Origin: Candidatus Poribacteria bacterium
Lineage (GTDB): Bacteria > Poribacteria > WGA-4E > JAJDTR01
Direction of reading: 5' to 3'
NCBI GenBank assembly: GCA_028820655.1
Contig: JAPPIK010000054.1
Coordinates: 1-64,000 of the forward strand
Length of the DNA: 64,000 nt
Each line of letters starts with the position of its first letter. The stretch's first letter is position 1. Positions 1 through 9,175 of the stretch are shown here, piece by piece. The notes beneath the pieces are model-generated. The model searched no databases, was not told the DNA's origin, and saw only the letters and a program-made list of their open reading frames with translations. The translations under genes and the position numbers were made by a program.

Positions 1-54
1 ACCTTCAACCGCCTGATTAAGAGTCAGATGCTCTGCCAATTGAGCTAACGGCGC
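1..54 (-). tRNA. tRNA-Lys (CTT), 3' part cut off by window edge
   Basis: The reverse complement starts with a 7-nt acceptor strand (GCGCCGT), TA, a D arm, and an anticodon arm whose loop is CTCTTAA, giving anticodon CTT. The T arm and 3' acceptor strand lie before base 1. It is the most downstream visible member of a minus-strand tRNA cluster. Confidence 0.9.
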
Positions 55-65
55 TTCAGAAACAT

Positions 66-138
66 GCGTCCGGAGGGACTCGAACCCCCAACTTATAGAT
101 CCGAAGTCTATTGCTCTATCCAATTGAACTACGGACGC
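66..138 (-). tRNA. tRNA-Arg (TCG)
   Basis: The complete cloverleaf reads on the minus strand with acceptor GCGTCCG paired to CGGACGC. The anticodon loop is CTTCGGA (anticodon TCG, reading CGA) and the T loop is TTCGAGT. No CCA is encoded. It lies 11 bp from the Lys gene. Confidence 0.95.
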
Positions 139-275
139 GTAGGACGACAACTATTCTCGAATGAGTATTAAACTGCTTGGAATGCTTTTTTGGCATTCTA
201 GCGCCTGCCGGCACCCCAAAATCGGCCGTGACGCGGATTCTTCGCGTTATTCTGATAATTGCAGATAAGAAATGG

Positions 276-349
276 GGTGGGTGATGGGATTTGAACCCAC
301 GACCACTTGATCCACAGTCAAGCGCTCTACCGCCTGAGCTACACCCACC
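276..349 (-). tRNA. tRNA-His (GTG)
   Basis: The minus-strand cloverleaf has anticodon loop CTGTGGA (GTG) and acceptor GTGGGTG/CACCCAC. An extra G at position -1 (base 349) faces a C discriminator (base 276), the usual histidine identity pair. Confidence 0.95.
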
Positions 350-363
350 ATTGGGGAAGGGGA

Positions 364-437
364 TACGCCCGGCAGGATTTGAACCCGCGGCCTACTGATT
401 AGAAGTCAGTTGCTCTATCCAACTGAGCTACGGGCGC
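364..437 (-). tRNA. tRNA-Arg (TCT)
   Basis: Minus-strand cloverleaf with acceptor GCGCCCG/CGGGCGT (closing G-U pair), anticodon loop CTTCTAA (TCT, reading AGA) and T loop TTCAAAT. The discriminator is A. Confidence 0.95.
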
Positions 438-457
438 GACAGTGTAAATATCAAAAA

Positions 458-532
458 TCGGGGCGAGAGGATTCGAACCTCCGACCCTCTGCTCCCAAAG
501 CAGATGCGCTAGCCGGACTGCGCTACGCCCCG
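458..532 (-). tRNA. tRNA-Pro (TGG)
   Basis: Minus-strand cloverleaf beginning C1-G2, as is usual for bacterial proline tRNAs. The anticodon loop is TTTGGGA (TGG) and the T loop is TTCGAAT. It is the first gene of the five-tRNA cluster. Confidence 0.95.
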
Positions 533-829
533 TCAATTCAATTCCGAGAAAAACCACGCAAAATATACCATATCTGACGTAAGGTTGCAAGCGAAAATTC
601 TAACCGGACTGTAACCAGATGGCCTCACACTTGTGCCAACTTCCTTGAATCTGATGTTCTTTATTTCGCAATTGATAAATATGAACTGAGTTCATTCGAG
701 CCGAAAGTTCTTGGCGAAAGCGATTAATTGCGAAGCAAATTCGATGATAGGTTGATATTGCGCGTTCAACTATAGTCTGTTAAAATAGATGGCACGAGTT
801 CAGTTTGACCCCGATTGGAATACCGCAAA

Positions 830-1708
830 ATGGCACTTTTGAGCGTTGATTTTCTTAGACGAATTGATCGGCTGCGAATTCAGTCCCGAGGTGTCTTTCG
901 TGGTAAACTCAAAGGTGAACGACGCAGCACTAACAAAGGAACCGGTGTCGAATTCGCTGATTATCGTGTCTATGAAGTTGGAAACGACCTGCGCAATGTC
1001 GACTGGAACGTTTACGCTCGACTTGATCGACTTTTCATCAAACTGTTCCGGGCGGAAGAGGACCTGCCCGTAACTATTCTATTGGACAACAGTAAGTCAA
1101 TGGACTTTGGAGAGCCTACCAAACTCTCGCGGGCAAAGCAGATTGCTGCGGCTCTCGGTTTCATCGGTCTAACCGGATTCGATCGAGTTTCTTTTCATGC
1201 ATTCTCTGAACGCGCGCATCCCATATTTCCCGCAGCCTATGGAGCGGCACAGTTCACTAAAATTTCGAAGGCGATCGAAGCCGTTGACGTAGGCAAATCC
1301 ACGGATCTGGCGGGATGCCTGAAATATCTGATCACACATTCTCGGCGAGCCGGAGCAGTAATAATCATCTCCGATTTTCTTGACATGAACGGCTACATAT
1401 CGGGTCTAAAGCAGCTTTTGGCTCGCAAGTTTGATTTGACACTGGTACAAATTCTGGCAGATGCTGAAATAAATCCGCAACTCATGGGCGAATGGAGGTT
1501 GGAAGATTCAGAGACCGGGGACGCTAAAGAAATTACGATTGATGAAGGTACGCACGCCCACTACAAACGGCGACTCGACACGTTCTGTAACGGTTTGCGT
1601 CAATTTTGTGTGAATCGCGGTGCCAATTATGTGCGTATTACCAATCAGACGGCGGTCGAACAGGTGGTCCTTGAGGATCTTCAGCAAATCGGATTCGTTC
1701 AGCGATGA
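830..1708 (+). CDS. DUF58 family protein (vWA-like)
   Basis: The 292-aa protein carries the DUF58 signature around residues 39-60: G-x-E-F-x-D-Y-R, then G-N-D-L-R-x-V-D-W-N. A vWA-like core follows, with the sequence LLDNSKSMDFG. DUF58 proteins are usually partners of MoxR AAA+ ATPases in complex maturation or envelope stress, but no MoxR gene is in this window, so the role here is open. There is no transmembrane anchor, unlike many family members. ATG at 830 is preferred to an in-frame TTG at 815. Neither has a strong ribosome binding site. It stands alone, divergent from the tRNA cluster. Confidence 0.9.
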   Translation: MALLSVDFLRRIDRLRIQSRGVFRGKLKGERRSTNKGTGVEFADYRVYEVGNDLRNVDWNVYARLDRLFIKLFRAEEDLPVTILLDNSKSMDFGEPTKLSRAKQIAAALGFIGLTGFDRVSFHAFSERAHPIFPAAYGAAQFTKISKAIEAVDVGKSTDLAGCLKYLITHSRRAGAVIIISDFLDMNGYISGLKQLLARKFDLTLVQILADAEINPQLMGEWRLEDSETGDAKEITIDEGTHAHYKRRLDTFCNGLRQFCVNRGANYVRITNQTAVEQVVLEDLQQIGFVQR

Positions 1709-2131
1709 TCGGCAATAAGACAGATAGTGCGGCTTTAGAGACACAGTCTTGACCGTGTGATTACCTCTGCCTGTATCGAATTGATACCAATACTCGCACG
1801 TTGAGCCGAAATGTCAGTCTTTGGCAACATGGCATGGTTGTTGCGTCTCTCTTGTTGCCACATTCTCTCTAGAGCCGTAAGCGCTACCAAATCCGCTGAT
1901 TCTCGGTTTGCACGGTTGTTAATCCAATAAGATGTTATGGACTCGCGACCGCACTCTGTAGGAGCGACCTCCCGGTCGCGATCTTACCACCGCCATCAAA
2001 CAACTGAAACCATGGCAATCACATGAATCACAATTCGGACACAGTCAACGAACAACACCTGCAACAATGTTCTTAATGATTGTACCGCTTGACAGACGAA
2101 GAAGATATAATCCAGGTTGGGAGTAGGAAAA
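1709..2131. other. Intergenic region with one dispersed palindromic repeat
   Basis: This 420-bp non-coding stretch between the DUF58 and ddl genes holds one copy of the TAGGAGCGACC-type palindrome at about 1955-1984. A GGAG-containing ribosome binding site near 2120 serves the next gene. No RNA gene or other coding region was seen. Confidence 0.6.
1955..1984. repeat. Dispersed palindromic repeat, family A
   Basis: The core is taggagcgacctcccggtcg, continuing into cga. The inner arms CGACC and GGTCG form a hairpin. The same core recurs near 3233, 17567, 19495, 19623, 19719, 19815 and 19912. Confidence 0.8.
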
Positions 2132-3151
2132 ATGTCCTTCAGAGTTTCACCAACGGCATCTCATGAACATCATGTGCCCGGGGATAAAATGGATATACAA
2201 ACGGAAGGCTTGTTGAGCAAGCGAATCGCTGTGATTTTAGGTGCGAAGTCCAGTGAGAGAGAAGTGTCGTTGCGGTCTGGGACTCGCGTAATTGCCGCAC
2301 TCCGAAATCTTGGCGCAGAACCTATCGCTATCGATCCAATTTCGGATGACTGGATTGACAAAATACGGTCCGAAGCTGTCGAAATTGCCTTTCTAGCAGT
2401 CCACGGTAAAGGGTGTGAAGACGGCACGATTCAAGGGGTTTTGGACGCCTTTGAAATTGCCTATACCGGTTCGGGAGTGCTTGCTAGCGCCCTTGCCATG
2501 AACAAGATTATGACGAAACGTGTGTTGTCCACGACCAACGTCCCCACTCCGGGATATCTTGCGGTGGACCCCGAAGCCGATCTGGGGGCGCAATGCGACG
2601 AAGCGGCTGAACGATTGGGTTTGCCGCTCGTAGTCAAACCAACCTCGGAAGGCTCAAGCATCGGCGTGTCGATTGTGAAGGAAGTACCCGAATTGAAACG
2701 AATCGCTCACAAAACCCAATTTGAGTTTGGCGATATCTTTTTCGAGCAATATATTAAGGGCCAAGAAATCACGGTCGGACTATTGGGAATGAAAGAGAAT
2801 CTTCGCGCCCTCCCGGTGCTTGAATTGGTGCCTAAGCGCGAGTTCTACGATTACGAAGCAAAATACACTGAAGGAATGACGGAATTCATTTTACCAGCCA
2901 GACTGTCTGACGCTCTGACAAGGCGCGTGCAAGAGATAGCCGTAAAGACACATAGGGCAATCGGCTGTTGGGGAGCGTCAAGAGTGGATATGTTGGTTGA
3001 TACAGATGGATCGCCGTATGTTATGGAACTTAACACGCTTCCCGGCCTGACGGACCTGAGCGATCTTCCGGCGCAAGCCGAGGCAGACGGAATCTCCTAT
3101 GAAAACTTAATCTTCGAGATACTGACAAGCGCGGTAAAGCGCGACTCGTAA
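2132..3151 (+). CDS. ddl: D-alanine--D-alanine ligase
   Basis: ATP-grasp enzyme that joins two D-alanines for the peptidoglycan pentapeptide. The N-terminal strand KRIAVILGAKSSEREVSLRSG is the family's first domain. The ATP-grasp segment VVKPTSEGSSIGVS, the loop EQYIKGQEITVG and the C-terminal metal-binding MELNTLPGLT are all present, so it should be active. From ATG 2132 (GGAG-type site about 8 bp upstream) it is 339 aa. ATG 2189 would give 320 aa, closer to the usual 300-370 range but with no clear ribosome binding site; TTG 2117 is also possible. No other cell-wall gene is adjacent. Confidence 0.95.
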   Translation: MSFRVSPTASHEHHVPGDKMDIQTEGLLSKRIAVILGAKSSEREVSLRSGTRVIAALRNLGAEPIAIDPISDDWIDKIRSEAVEIAFLAVHGKGCEDGTIQGVLDAFEIAYTGSGVLASALAMNKIMTKRVLSTTNVPTPGYLAVDPEADLGAQCDEAAERLGLPLVVKPTSEGSSIGVSIVKEVPELKRIAHKTQFEFGDIFFEQYIKGQEITVGLLGMKENLRALPVLELVPKREFYDYEAKYTEGMTEFILPARLSDALTRRVQEIAVKTHRAIGCWGASRVDMLVDTDGSPYVMELNTLPGLTDLSDLPAQAEADGISYENLIFEILTSAVKRDS

Positions 3152-3232
3152 TCAGCGACACGAATCCTTGTAACTTCCTTGAATTCTGACCGAATTTGCC
3201 TAAGGAAGCGTCGGAGACTGAATACTCTTCTC

Positions 3233-3260
3233 GGTAGGAGCGATCTCCAGGTCGCGACCG
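3233..3260. repeat. Dispersed palindromic repeat, family A
   Basis: The variant ggtaggagcgatctccaggt followed by cgcgacc lies in the gap between ddl and the macrodomain gene. The rest of the 250-bp gap shows nothing recognisable. Confidence 0.75.
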
Positions 3261-3405
3261 GCTTAATTGCATTAAACAACCGTAATTTAGGTTATCCCAA
3301 AATCAAGCAACAGAGTAGAGATTCGATGAATCGCAGTTACAGCAAGTTTACGACCTACACCCATCGCTTGACAATAGACTTTTTTGAATTTTCTGCAAAG
3401 AGAAA

Positions 3406-3951
3406 ATGTACAAACTGATTAACCAAACAACAATCAAGCTTGTCCAAGGAGACATAACCAAAGAGCAAGTCGATGCCATCACAAACGCCGCCAATGAGAA
3501 ACTCGCGGGAGGCGGTGGGGTCGATGGAGCAATCCACCGCGCTGGCGGTCCGGCCATTATGAAGGAGTGCGATGAGATTCGCAATCGCCAGGGCGGATGT
3601 CCCACGGGGCAAGCCGTGATTACAACGGGAGGCAATCTACCCGCGGGGCATGTCATCCACACCGTAGGACCGATCTGGCACGGTGGGAATTCAAAGGAAC
3701 CCGCATTGCTCGCAAGTTGTTATCGAGAAAGCCTAGGTTTGGCGCTTCGGCACGGTTTATCCACAATCGCATTTCCTTCGATCAGCACGGGAATCTACGG
3801 CTACCCGACCCCTGAAGCTGCCGCCGTTGCCCTGAACGCTGTGAAGGAGTTTGTGGACGTAAATCAGGGAATAGAGGAGGTACGATTCGTTCTTTTCGAT
3901 GATGCCACCTATCAATGCTTTCAGGAAGCCCTTTCCGACTTGAAATCTTAG
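3406..3951 (+). CDS. Macrodomain protein, probable ADP-ribose-binding hydrolase
   Basis: This 181-aa single-domain macro protein resembles the YmdB/MacroD class, which removes the acetyl group from O-acetyl-ADP-ribose or mono-ADP-ribose from proteins. Visible motifs are GDIT near residue 16, the catalytic-class NAANEKLAGGGGVDGAIHRA, a C-P-T-G-x-A-x-I-T-T-G segment, and the phosphate-binding loop SISTGIYGYP. The length is normal for the family. It is followed after 9 bp by the MFS gene, so the two are likely co-transcribed; a functional link is not evident from sequence. Confidence 0.93.
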   Translation: MYKLINQTTIKLVQGDITKEQVDAITNAANEKLAGGGGVDGAIHRAGGPAIMKECDEIRNRQGGCPTGQAVITTGGNLPAGHVIHTVGPIWHGGNSKEPALLASCYRESLGLALRHGLSTIAFPSISTGIYGYPTPEAAAVALNAVKEFVDVNQGIEEVRFVLFDDATYQCFQEALSDLKS

Positions 3952-3960
3952 TTTAACGAG

Positions 3961-5160
3961 GTGGTACAGAACATAAACTTGGACAAACCAAGATTCTCCC
4001 GCCGTTCATTAATCCTACCCGTTTACCTGCCAGCCCTTCTTCTCGCCTTCGGACAAGGCGTAGTTACTCCCACATTTGCGATTTATGTGAAGTCTTTTTC
4101 TCTTTCCTATACCCTGACTACATTTGTCATTGCCATAGTGGTCGTAGGCAATCTACCCGCCGGCATCTTGGTGGAACGCATTGGCAGAAGACCTTCAATG
4201 ATAATCGGTGCAATCCTTGATGCTCTGTCGATGCTCGGAATAGGATTTGCCACCAACGTCTTTCAACTCATCATCTATCGACTGATTGGAGGATTAGGCG
4301 GAACATTATGGTCGCTCTCTCGGCATGCCTATATGACGGATGTTATTCCACGAACCGAAAGAGGCCGGTCGATCGCCCTTTTTGGAGGCATTAACCGTAT
4401 CGGCGTTTTCGGAGGGCAAGTCATCGCAATTTTCCTTGGCGCGAGCCTACGCACCCCGTTCTTTGTGTATTTTGCCGTCGGCGTGTTAACATCCGTACTC
4501 TGTATACTAGCTGTAACGGAGACAAGAGATTCCTCCGCGAGTCCTTCGTCCCTCGATCTGACGCGCTTGCCGAGACTGCTGAAAGCACATTACAGAACTT
4601 TACTGACAGCCGGATTTGCTCAGATCTGCGTTCAAACACTTCGCCAAGGTAGGTGGGTTGTAGTCCCTCTATATGCCAGTGAGATTGTCGATTTGCCCGC
4701 ACGCACCATCAGACTAATTGTCATGATCTCTTCGGCTGTGGACATGTCGCTGTTCCCGCTAGCAGGATTCCTTATGGATCGTTTCGGAAGGAGGTATTCG
4801 GCTGTTCCATGCTTCCTCATCTTCGCTACAGGTATGGCACTGATGCCGTTCACCGGACGTTTCGGCACCCTGTTGGGGACCGCTATCCTTATCGGAATCG
4901 GAAATGGTGTCGGATCGGGAATCATGATGACGCTTGGCGCTGATCTAGCGCCACGGGACGGTACAGCGGAGTTCCTCGGTATGTGGCGGCTGTTGGGGGA
5001 CTTCGGCGGAGCCGCGGGACATCTCGTGGTTGGTAATGTTGCCGACCTGTGGGGTTTGAGTGCCTCTAGTTTTGTACTTGCGGGAATCGGCTATTTCGCC
5101 GTGTTACTTTTTCTTCGGGCAGTACCGGAAACGTTGAATTCTGAACCGCGAACCGGGTGA
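3961..5160 (+). CDS. MFS transporter
   Basis: Integral membrane protein of 399 aa with about twelve hydrophobic segments. The major-facilitator motif A appears in the second/third-helix loop as G-x3-V-E-R-I-G-R-R-P, with a related D-R-F-G-R-R in the second half. The substrate cannot be told from sequence; the drug/sugar-type branch is plausible. GTG 3961 is taken as the start, but TTG 3979 is an alternative because GAGGTGG at 3958 would then act as the ribosome binding site. It lies 9 bp after the macrodomain gene. Confidence 0.88.
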   Translation: MVQNINLDKPRFSRRSLILPVYLPALLLAFGQGVVTPTFAIYVKSFSLSYTLTTFVIAIVVVGNLPAGILVERIGRRPSMIIGAILDALSMLGIGFATNVFQLIIYRLIGGLGGTLWSLSRHAYMTDVIPRTERGRSIALFGGINRIGVFGGQVIAIFLGASLRTPFFVYFAVGVLTSVLCILAVTETRDSSASPSSLDLTRLPRLLKAHYRTLLTAGFAQICVQTLRQGRWVVVPLYASEIVDLPARTIRLIVMISSAVDMSLFPLAGFLMDRFGRRYSAVPCFLIFATGMALMPFTGRFGTLLGTAILIGIGNGVGSGIMMTLGADLAPRDGTAEFLGMWRLLGDFGGAAGHLVVGNVADLWGLSASSFVLAGIGYFAVLLFLRAVPETLNSEPRTG

Positions 5161-5205
5161 CAAGGTTCCCGGCAGCACTCCATGCCCTCGGCACCTAGCT
5201 GTGAA

Positions 5206-5291
5206 TGCCGGGAAGGGGATTTGAACCCCTACGGGCAAAAATGCCCACTAGATCCTGAATCTAGCTCGTCTACCATTTCCGACATCCCGGC
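5206..5291 (-). tRNA. tRNA-Leu (CAG)
   Basis: The 86-nt minus-strand tRNA has the long class II variable arm (GGGC-loop-GCCC) expected for leucine. The anticodon loop is TTCAGGA (CAG), the acceptor GCCGGGA/TCCCGGC, and the discriminator A. Confidence 0.95.
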
Positions 5292-5774
5292 ACACAAAAA
5301 CCCACTTCAAGAGACACGTAGAGTGTACCCCAATATTGCCACTTCGTCAAGCGAATTTGCCTGCGAAACATCACCAATCTCATTCGATTCCATAATCCTA
5401 TGCATTCACATTTGCACCTATTGCGGCAGCTGCGGTTTCCAACCGAACCGGCGAGACGGAATAATTGCCGATTCGGTCGGACAGGATACTGGACCTCCCG
5501 CATTGAATAAACTATTGTCAATATCGATAACAGCCCAATCGGGGATTTCGTAGCGCAAGTTGACAAATGGCCCTACAAAGGTGGCAACTTGGGTCCAATA
5601 CCGTCTCCGAAGAATAAATTGAAACTACATTGTCCCGTCTGATAAAATATCCACGGCACATTTTCGAGACAAATCCAATTGCTTTTGACCTCGCTCCAAT
5701 CGCGTGTCAATACCAAACTCCATGGATCAATAGACGACAACACTATACCACGGAATGACCCACATCAATCGTAT
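5292..5774. other. Intergenic region
   Basis: About 480 bp between tRNA-Leu and the methyltransferase gene. It contains one family-B repeat near 5428. No other gene, terminator or clear promoter was recognised. Confidence 0.5.
5428..5462. repeat. Dispersed repeat, family B
   Basis: The core agctgcggtttccaaccgaa followed by ccggcgagac matches the copy at 6849 and more weakly that at 57777. The centre GCGGTTTCCAACCG is a short hairpin. Confidence 0.65.
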
Positions 5775-6776
5775 ATGAAAACCTTCCTTGAACGACTCGA
5801 AGAGCCTAAGCCAATGATTTATGACGGTGGCTTCGGCTCTCAACTATTCGAAAAGGGAATAGAACTGGCGAACAGCGCGTTAGCCAACGAACTGTACCCC
5901 CAAACCGTAATAGACATCCATTTGTCGTACATCAATGCGGGAGCCGACGCGATTGGCACGAACACCTTTGTCGTGTCGCCGCTGCATCTGGAGATGGCGG
6001 GAAAAAGCGCGTCTGATGCCGATCAACTCGTGACGGCCGCCGTCCAACATGCGAAAGCCGCGATTGAAAAAAGCGGGAGAGACGTTTATATCGCAGGATC
6101 GATCGGTCCCTCTCCCGGCGCCATCGAAGCCGACAGCGGCGACACCGACTTTGGAATCCCAAATGTCGATGTCCGGGACGCTCACGAGAGGATCATCTCT
6201 GCACTGGCGGAAGGTGGGGCAGATTTCTTCTGCATCGAAACCATGTTCTCTGCGAAAGAGGCGGCAATTGCGGTCGACGTGGCTAGAAGAGTGGGTATCC
6301 CGATTGCCGTAAACTTGACGTACAAGTACACCAAGGATCGGCGTACCGGCGAGATAATCTACAAGACGGACTGGGGGCATTCAGCCGCCAACCTACTTGA
6401 AATCTTGTCTGGCGGCGAATTTTCCGACGGAAGGAACCTTCTTGATGATGTTCACCTAGTTGGATTGAATTGCGGAGCGGAAACCAGGCGGAGCGAACAC
6501 TCCGGCATGCCCTACGCCATCAACGGCGTACACCAGACGCGAATCGCGATGGAGCGGAATGGATCGGAACCCAAACGCATAATGGCTTATCCGAATGCGG
6601 GGATGCCGCAGTTGGACGAAAACCACCGCACCTACTATTCACAAGCGCCGGAAGAAATGGTAAGTCATCTACCGGAGCTAATCGACGCGGGCGCCTATAT
6701 CCTGGGCGGATGCTGCGGTACGACACCGGACCACGTCAAAGCATTTCGGCAAGCCGTGGACAACCATTCCTCATAG
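5775..6776 (+). CDS. Homocysteine S-methyltransferase family protein
   Basis: TIM-barrel methyltransferase of 333 aa in the BHMT/MetH N-terminal family, which moves a methyl group to a thiol (usually homocysteine) using a zinc-activated thiolate. The N-terminal YDGGFGSQLFEKG and GADAIGTNTF are family motifs. The zinc ligands are visible as the Cys of GLNCGAE and the Cys pair in GGCCGTTPDH near the C-terminus. The methyl donor cannot be assigned. ATG 5775 is chosen because the barrel begins about 13 residues later; upstream in-frame codons add unconserved sequence. Confidence 0.92.
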   Translation: MKTFLERLEEPKPMIYDGGFGSQLFEKGIELANSALANELYPQTVIDIHLSYINAGADAIGTNTFVVSPLHLEMAGKSASDADQLVTAAVQHAKAAIEKSGRDVYIAGSIGPSPGAIEADSGDTDFGIPNVDVRDAHERIISALAEGGADFFCIETMFSAKEAAIAVDVARRVGIPIAVNLTYKYTKDRRTGEIIYKTDWGHSAANLLEILSGGEFSDGRNLLDDVHLVGLNCGAETRRSEHSGMPYAINGVHQTRIAMERNGSEPKRIMAYPNAGMPQLDENHRTYYSQAPEEMVSHLPELIDAGAYILGGCCGTTPDHVKAFRQAVDNHSS

Positions 6777-6783
6777 AAGACAC

Positions 6784-6831
6784 TGTAGGGATCAAGCGAA
6801 CGGATAATGAGCGCGATAGTGAATCCCGATA
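6784..6831. repeat. Dispersed repeat, family C
   Basis: GGGATC, then an AAGCGAACGGATAATGAGCG-type centre, then GAATCCC. The ends are imperfect inverted repeats. The same unit recurs near 17260, 17388, 19501, 20020, 20409, 23905 and 29928. Confidence 0.65.
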
Positions 6832-6848
6832 GTAAATTCCAGCTTATG

Positions 6849-6884
6849 TGGTAGGTGCGGTTTCCAACCGCACCCGCGAGACTG
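6849..6884. repeat. Dispersed repeat, family B
   Basis: The core tggtaggtgcggtttccaac continues cgcacccgcgag, with the inner hairpin GTGCGGTTTCCAACCGCAC. It lies 18 bp after the family-C copy. Confidence 0.75.
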
Positions 6885-7002
6885 GACAAATGTCGGTTGG
6901 GTTAGGCAACCAAACTTACCGCAGAGTGTAAGTGACTATTGGTTTTACTATAGACCTAGAGCAGCTGAAACTCCACTGCTCTTGATTTCGGAATACCCCG
7001 AC

Positions 7003-7947
7003 TCATTCAAACCACGCATTCGTCGCCAAAAATCTGTCATATCTTTCTTGGGCCTGATGGTAAGACTCCGTCGCTTTTGCCACTTCATCCTGCGTCATCT
7101 CACCCAACTTCTGTGAAAGCAAATCTCGCTCTAATGTTTCCTTTTGCAGCTTGAGGTGTTGCTTTAAGTGGAACCCTTCAATAACCACGCTATTGTTATT
7201 GCATTCGCGGTATAATCGCTCGGCCGCTGACAAATCGCCCGCTTCAATTGCGCTTGTTACCTTTCCTTCAAGCTAATAAAAATAGCCAATTGCGCCCTGG
7301 TAGGCTTCAAATGTAATTTGCTCGTCACATACCCTGGATCTTGGCGGAATCTCAACACTGTCCTGAATCCAATCTTTCCCGGTTATGAAGTTCAAAGCTT
7401 CGGCGGCGGCAAGCCGAACCTGCCAATCCTTATCGGAAACGTCATCGAGTTTTTGCTTTAGTGGTTCAATCGCTTCCTCGGATTTAACACTCCGTAGCGC
7501 ACGAATGGCTGTCCGCACGACTCTGGCGGAATCGTCACGCAGTGCTTTGATGAGGTATTTGGTAGACTCCGCGCTCCTGAACCGACCTAAGCTTGAAGCT
7601 GCTGCCGCACGTGTGTCAGCATCTGGGGCGTTTTCCAGAAGATCGGCGATGGGCTTAATCGTCACAAAGTCCCTAAATCGATGTCGTGAGATTTGGCTCA
7701 GCGCCAACCTTTTCACGCGGTTTTCGGGATCCTTAAGTGCGTCAAGATACACCGGAATCAATCTGTCATCACTAGAGATTTTCAGCCTATAATAGACACC
7801 GGGGTCTCCCTTTTTATAGCGGGCAAGAAGTGCTCTTGCCTGTTCCTCGATGTCCTCGCCAAATAACGCGCCGTTCCCTTGAACCGAAGACACTATGACT
7901 AGGAATGTCAGGCACATGCCAAAAACGCTGAGTTGCTTCATTGTCAT
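7003..7947 (-). pseudogene. Secreted HEAT-repeat protein, interrupted by one in-frame TAG
   Basis: Read straight through, this is 315 codons, matching the neighbouring intact paralogues (312 and 319 aa). A signal peptide (MTMKQLSVFGMCLTFLVIVS) leads into about five HEAT repeats, then a helical tail ending in the shared K-x-x-E-x-Y-x-x-A-x-x-x-Y-x-x-F-L-A motif. A TAG at 7273-7275 interrupts it after residue 224 with no frame change, and the homology resumes directly (VVIEGFHLKQ against TIIEGYHLKQ in the third paralogue). It may be a recent nonsense mutation, a sequence error, or a readthrough site. Even truncated, the HEAT domain would be made and exported. Confidence 0.8.
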
Positions 7948-8058
7948 CGTTTCCTCCTTTTCCCCGTTAACCGTGCTTTTCTGCGTTCACTGATAAGCAA
8001 ATCTTTACACGAAATTACTCCTGTTGCGATGCTCTCTCCACAGACGTATGTCATTCAA

Positions 8059-9018
8059 TCAATCTGACCGCATACTGTTTACTAGGAAATAATCGTACTT
8101 TGATTGGGCTTCATTATATGCCGCCTCTGCTTTCTTGACACCATCATCTGTCATCTCGCCCAGCTTCCGCAACAACAAGGACTGCTCTAGGGCGACCTTA
8201 TAAAGTTGTGCGTTGTGTTTTAAGTCATAGCCATCAATCAGGAGAAAAGTGTTAGGAACACCGAGGTAAAACAGCTCAGTTGAGGTCAATTCCTCGAGTG
8301 AAACAGCGTCTTCAATTAAACCTCCAAAATCTCTCAAAAACCTAATGGAGATCTCAACTTCATCATATGTAAACTCTTCATCTCGCACTCTGTAGATTTC
8401 TTCATCACCTCCAAATTGGTTTGGCCTCGCCTCGTCAATCCACTCACGCCAGCCCTTCCCAGTGATGTCTCGCAGCGCGTAGGCAGCCGCCCTCTGAATC
8501 TCCCAATCCTTCTCATTGTCACCTTTCAGCTTCTTCTTCAACGGCTTGATCGCTTCGTTACATTTAAACTTGCCTAAAGAACGTATCGCGGCTTTCACTA
8601 CACGTTGCGAGTCATCGTCCAGCGCATCGACTAGAATTCGACTTGCCTCTGGGTAAGCCAACTGCCCTAATCTTGATGCTGCCTCCCAGCGCACGTTTTC
8701 GTTCGCGTCACTCTCAAGCAATTGCCCTATCGGGGCGATTGCTTTCTTTTTTTTATATCTTGAGAGTTGCCTAATCGCAAGCCTTCTAACCTTGGAGTCA
8801 ATATCCCTTAGCGCTTCAAGATACACCGAAAACAATTCCTCATCGATGTTTCCAATGAGTAGGTCGTAGGCTTCACGATCACCTTGTTTATAGCGCTGAA
8901 TTAGTTCCTTCAAACGATCCTTCACGCCTTCGTCTAGTCCCTCACTCCCCCGAACCGAGAGAACAAGCAGAAAGGCTATCAAGCACACGGTCATCACTGT
9001 CAGTAGCTTTTTCATCAT
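8059..9018 (-). CDS. Secreted HEAT-repeat protein
   Basis: The 319-aa protein has an N-terminal signal peptide (MMKKLLTVMTVCLIAFLLVL) followed by HEAT repeats such as the D-x-x-V-R-R-L-A-I-R-Q-L units, then a helical C-terminal region. HEAT solenoids are protein-binding scaffolds; no enzymatic motif is visible. It is the middle member of three same-strand paralogues with 112-157 bp gaps and is intact. ATG 9018 is chosen because GGAG sits 6 bp upstream and the signal peptide starts there; an upstream TTG-type start would disturb it. Function unknown, probably periplasmic. Confidence 0.85.
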   Translation of the reverse strand: MMKKLLTVMTVCLIAFLLVLSVRGSEGLDEGVKDRLKELIQRYKQGDREAYDLLIGNIDEELFSVYLEALRDIDSKVRRLAIRQLSRYKKKKAIAPIGQLLESDANENVRWEAASRLGQLAYPEASRILVDALDDDSQRVVKAAIRSLGKFKCNEAIKPLKKKLKGDNEKDWEIQRAAAYALRDITGKGWREWIDEARPNQFGGDEEIYRVRDEEFTYDEVEISIRFLRDFGGLIEDAVSLEELTSTELFYLGVPNTFLLIDGYDLKHNAQLYKVALEQSLLLRKLGEMTDDGVKKAEAAYNEAQSKYDYFLVNSMRSD

Positions 9019-9175
9019 TATCGTCTCCGCTCGCGCATACTGCAAGTTGTGATTTTCGTATTAGAATTCTCTCTGTACGGAAAGCGGATCTGCGATCAGT
9101 ACGCTTAGTACCGTTTACCACACAATTTTAATATTGGATTATCATAAATTTCAATGCTTCCCCTCTGGCGGTCTA

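Noticed and set aside
399-590. Short minus-strand open frame across the tRNA genes
   Set aside because: It runs through two complete tRNA genes, so it is not protein-coding.
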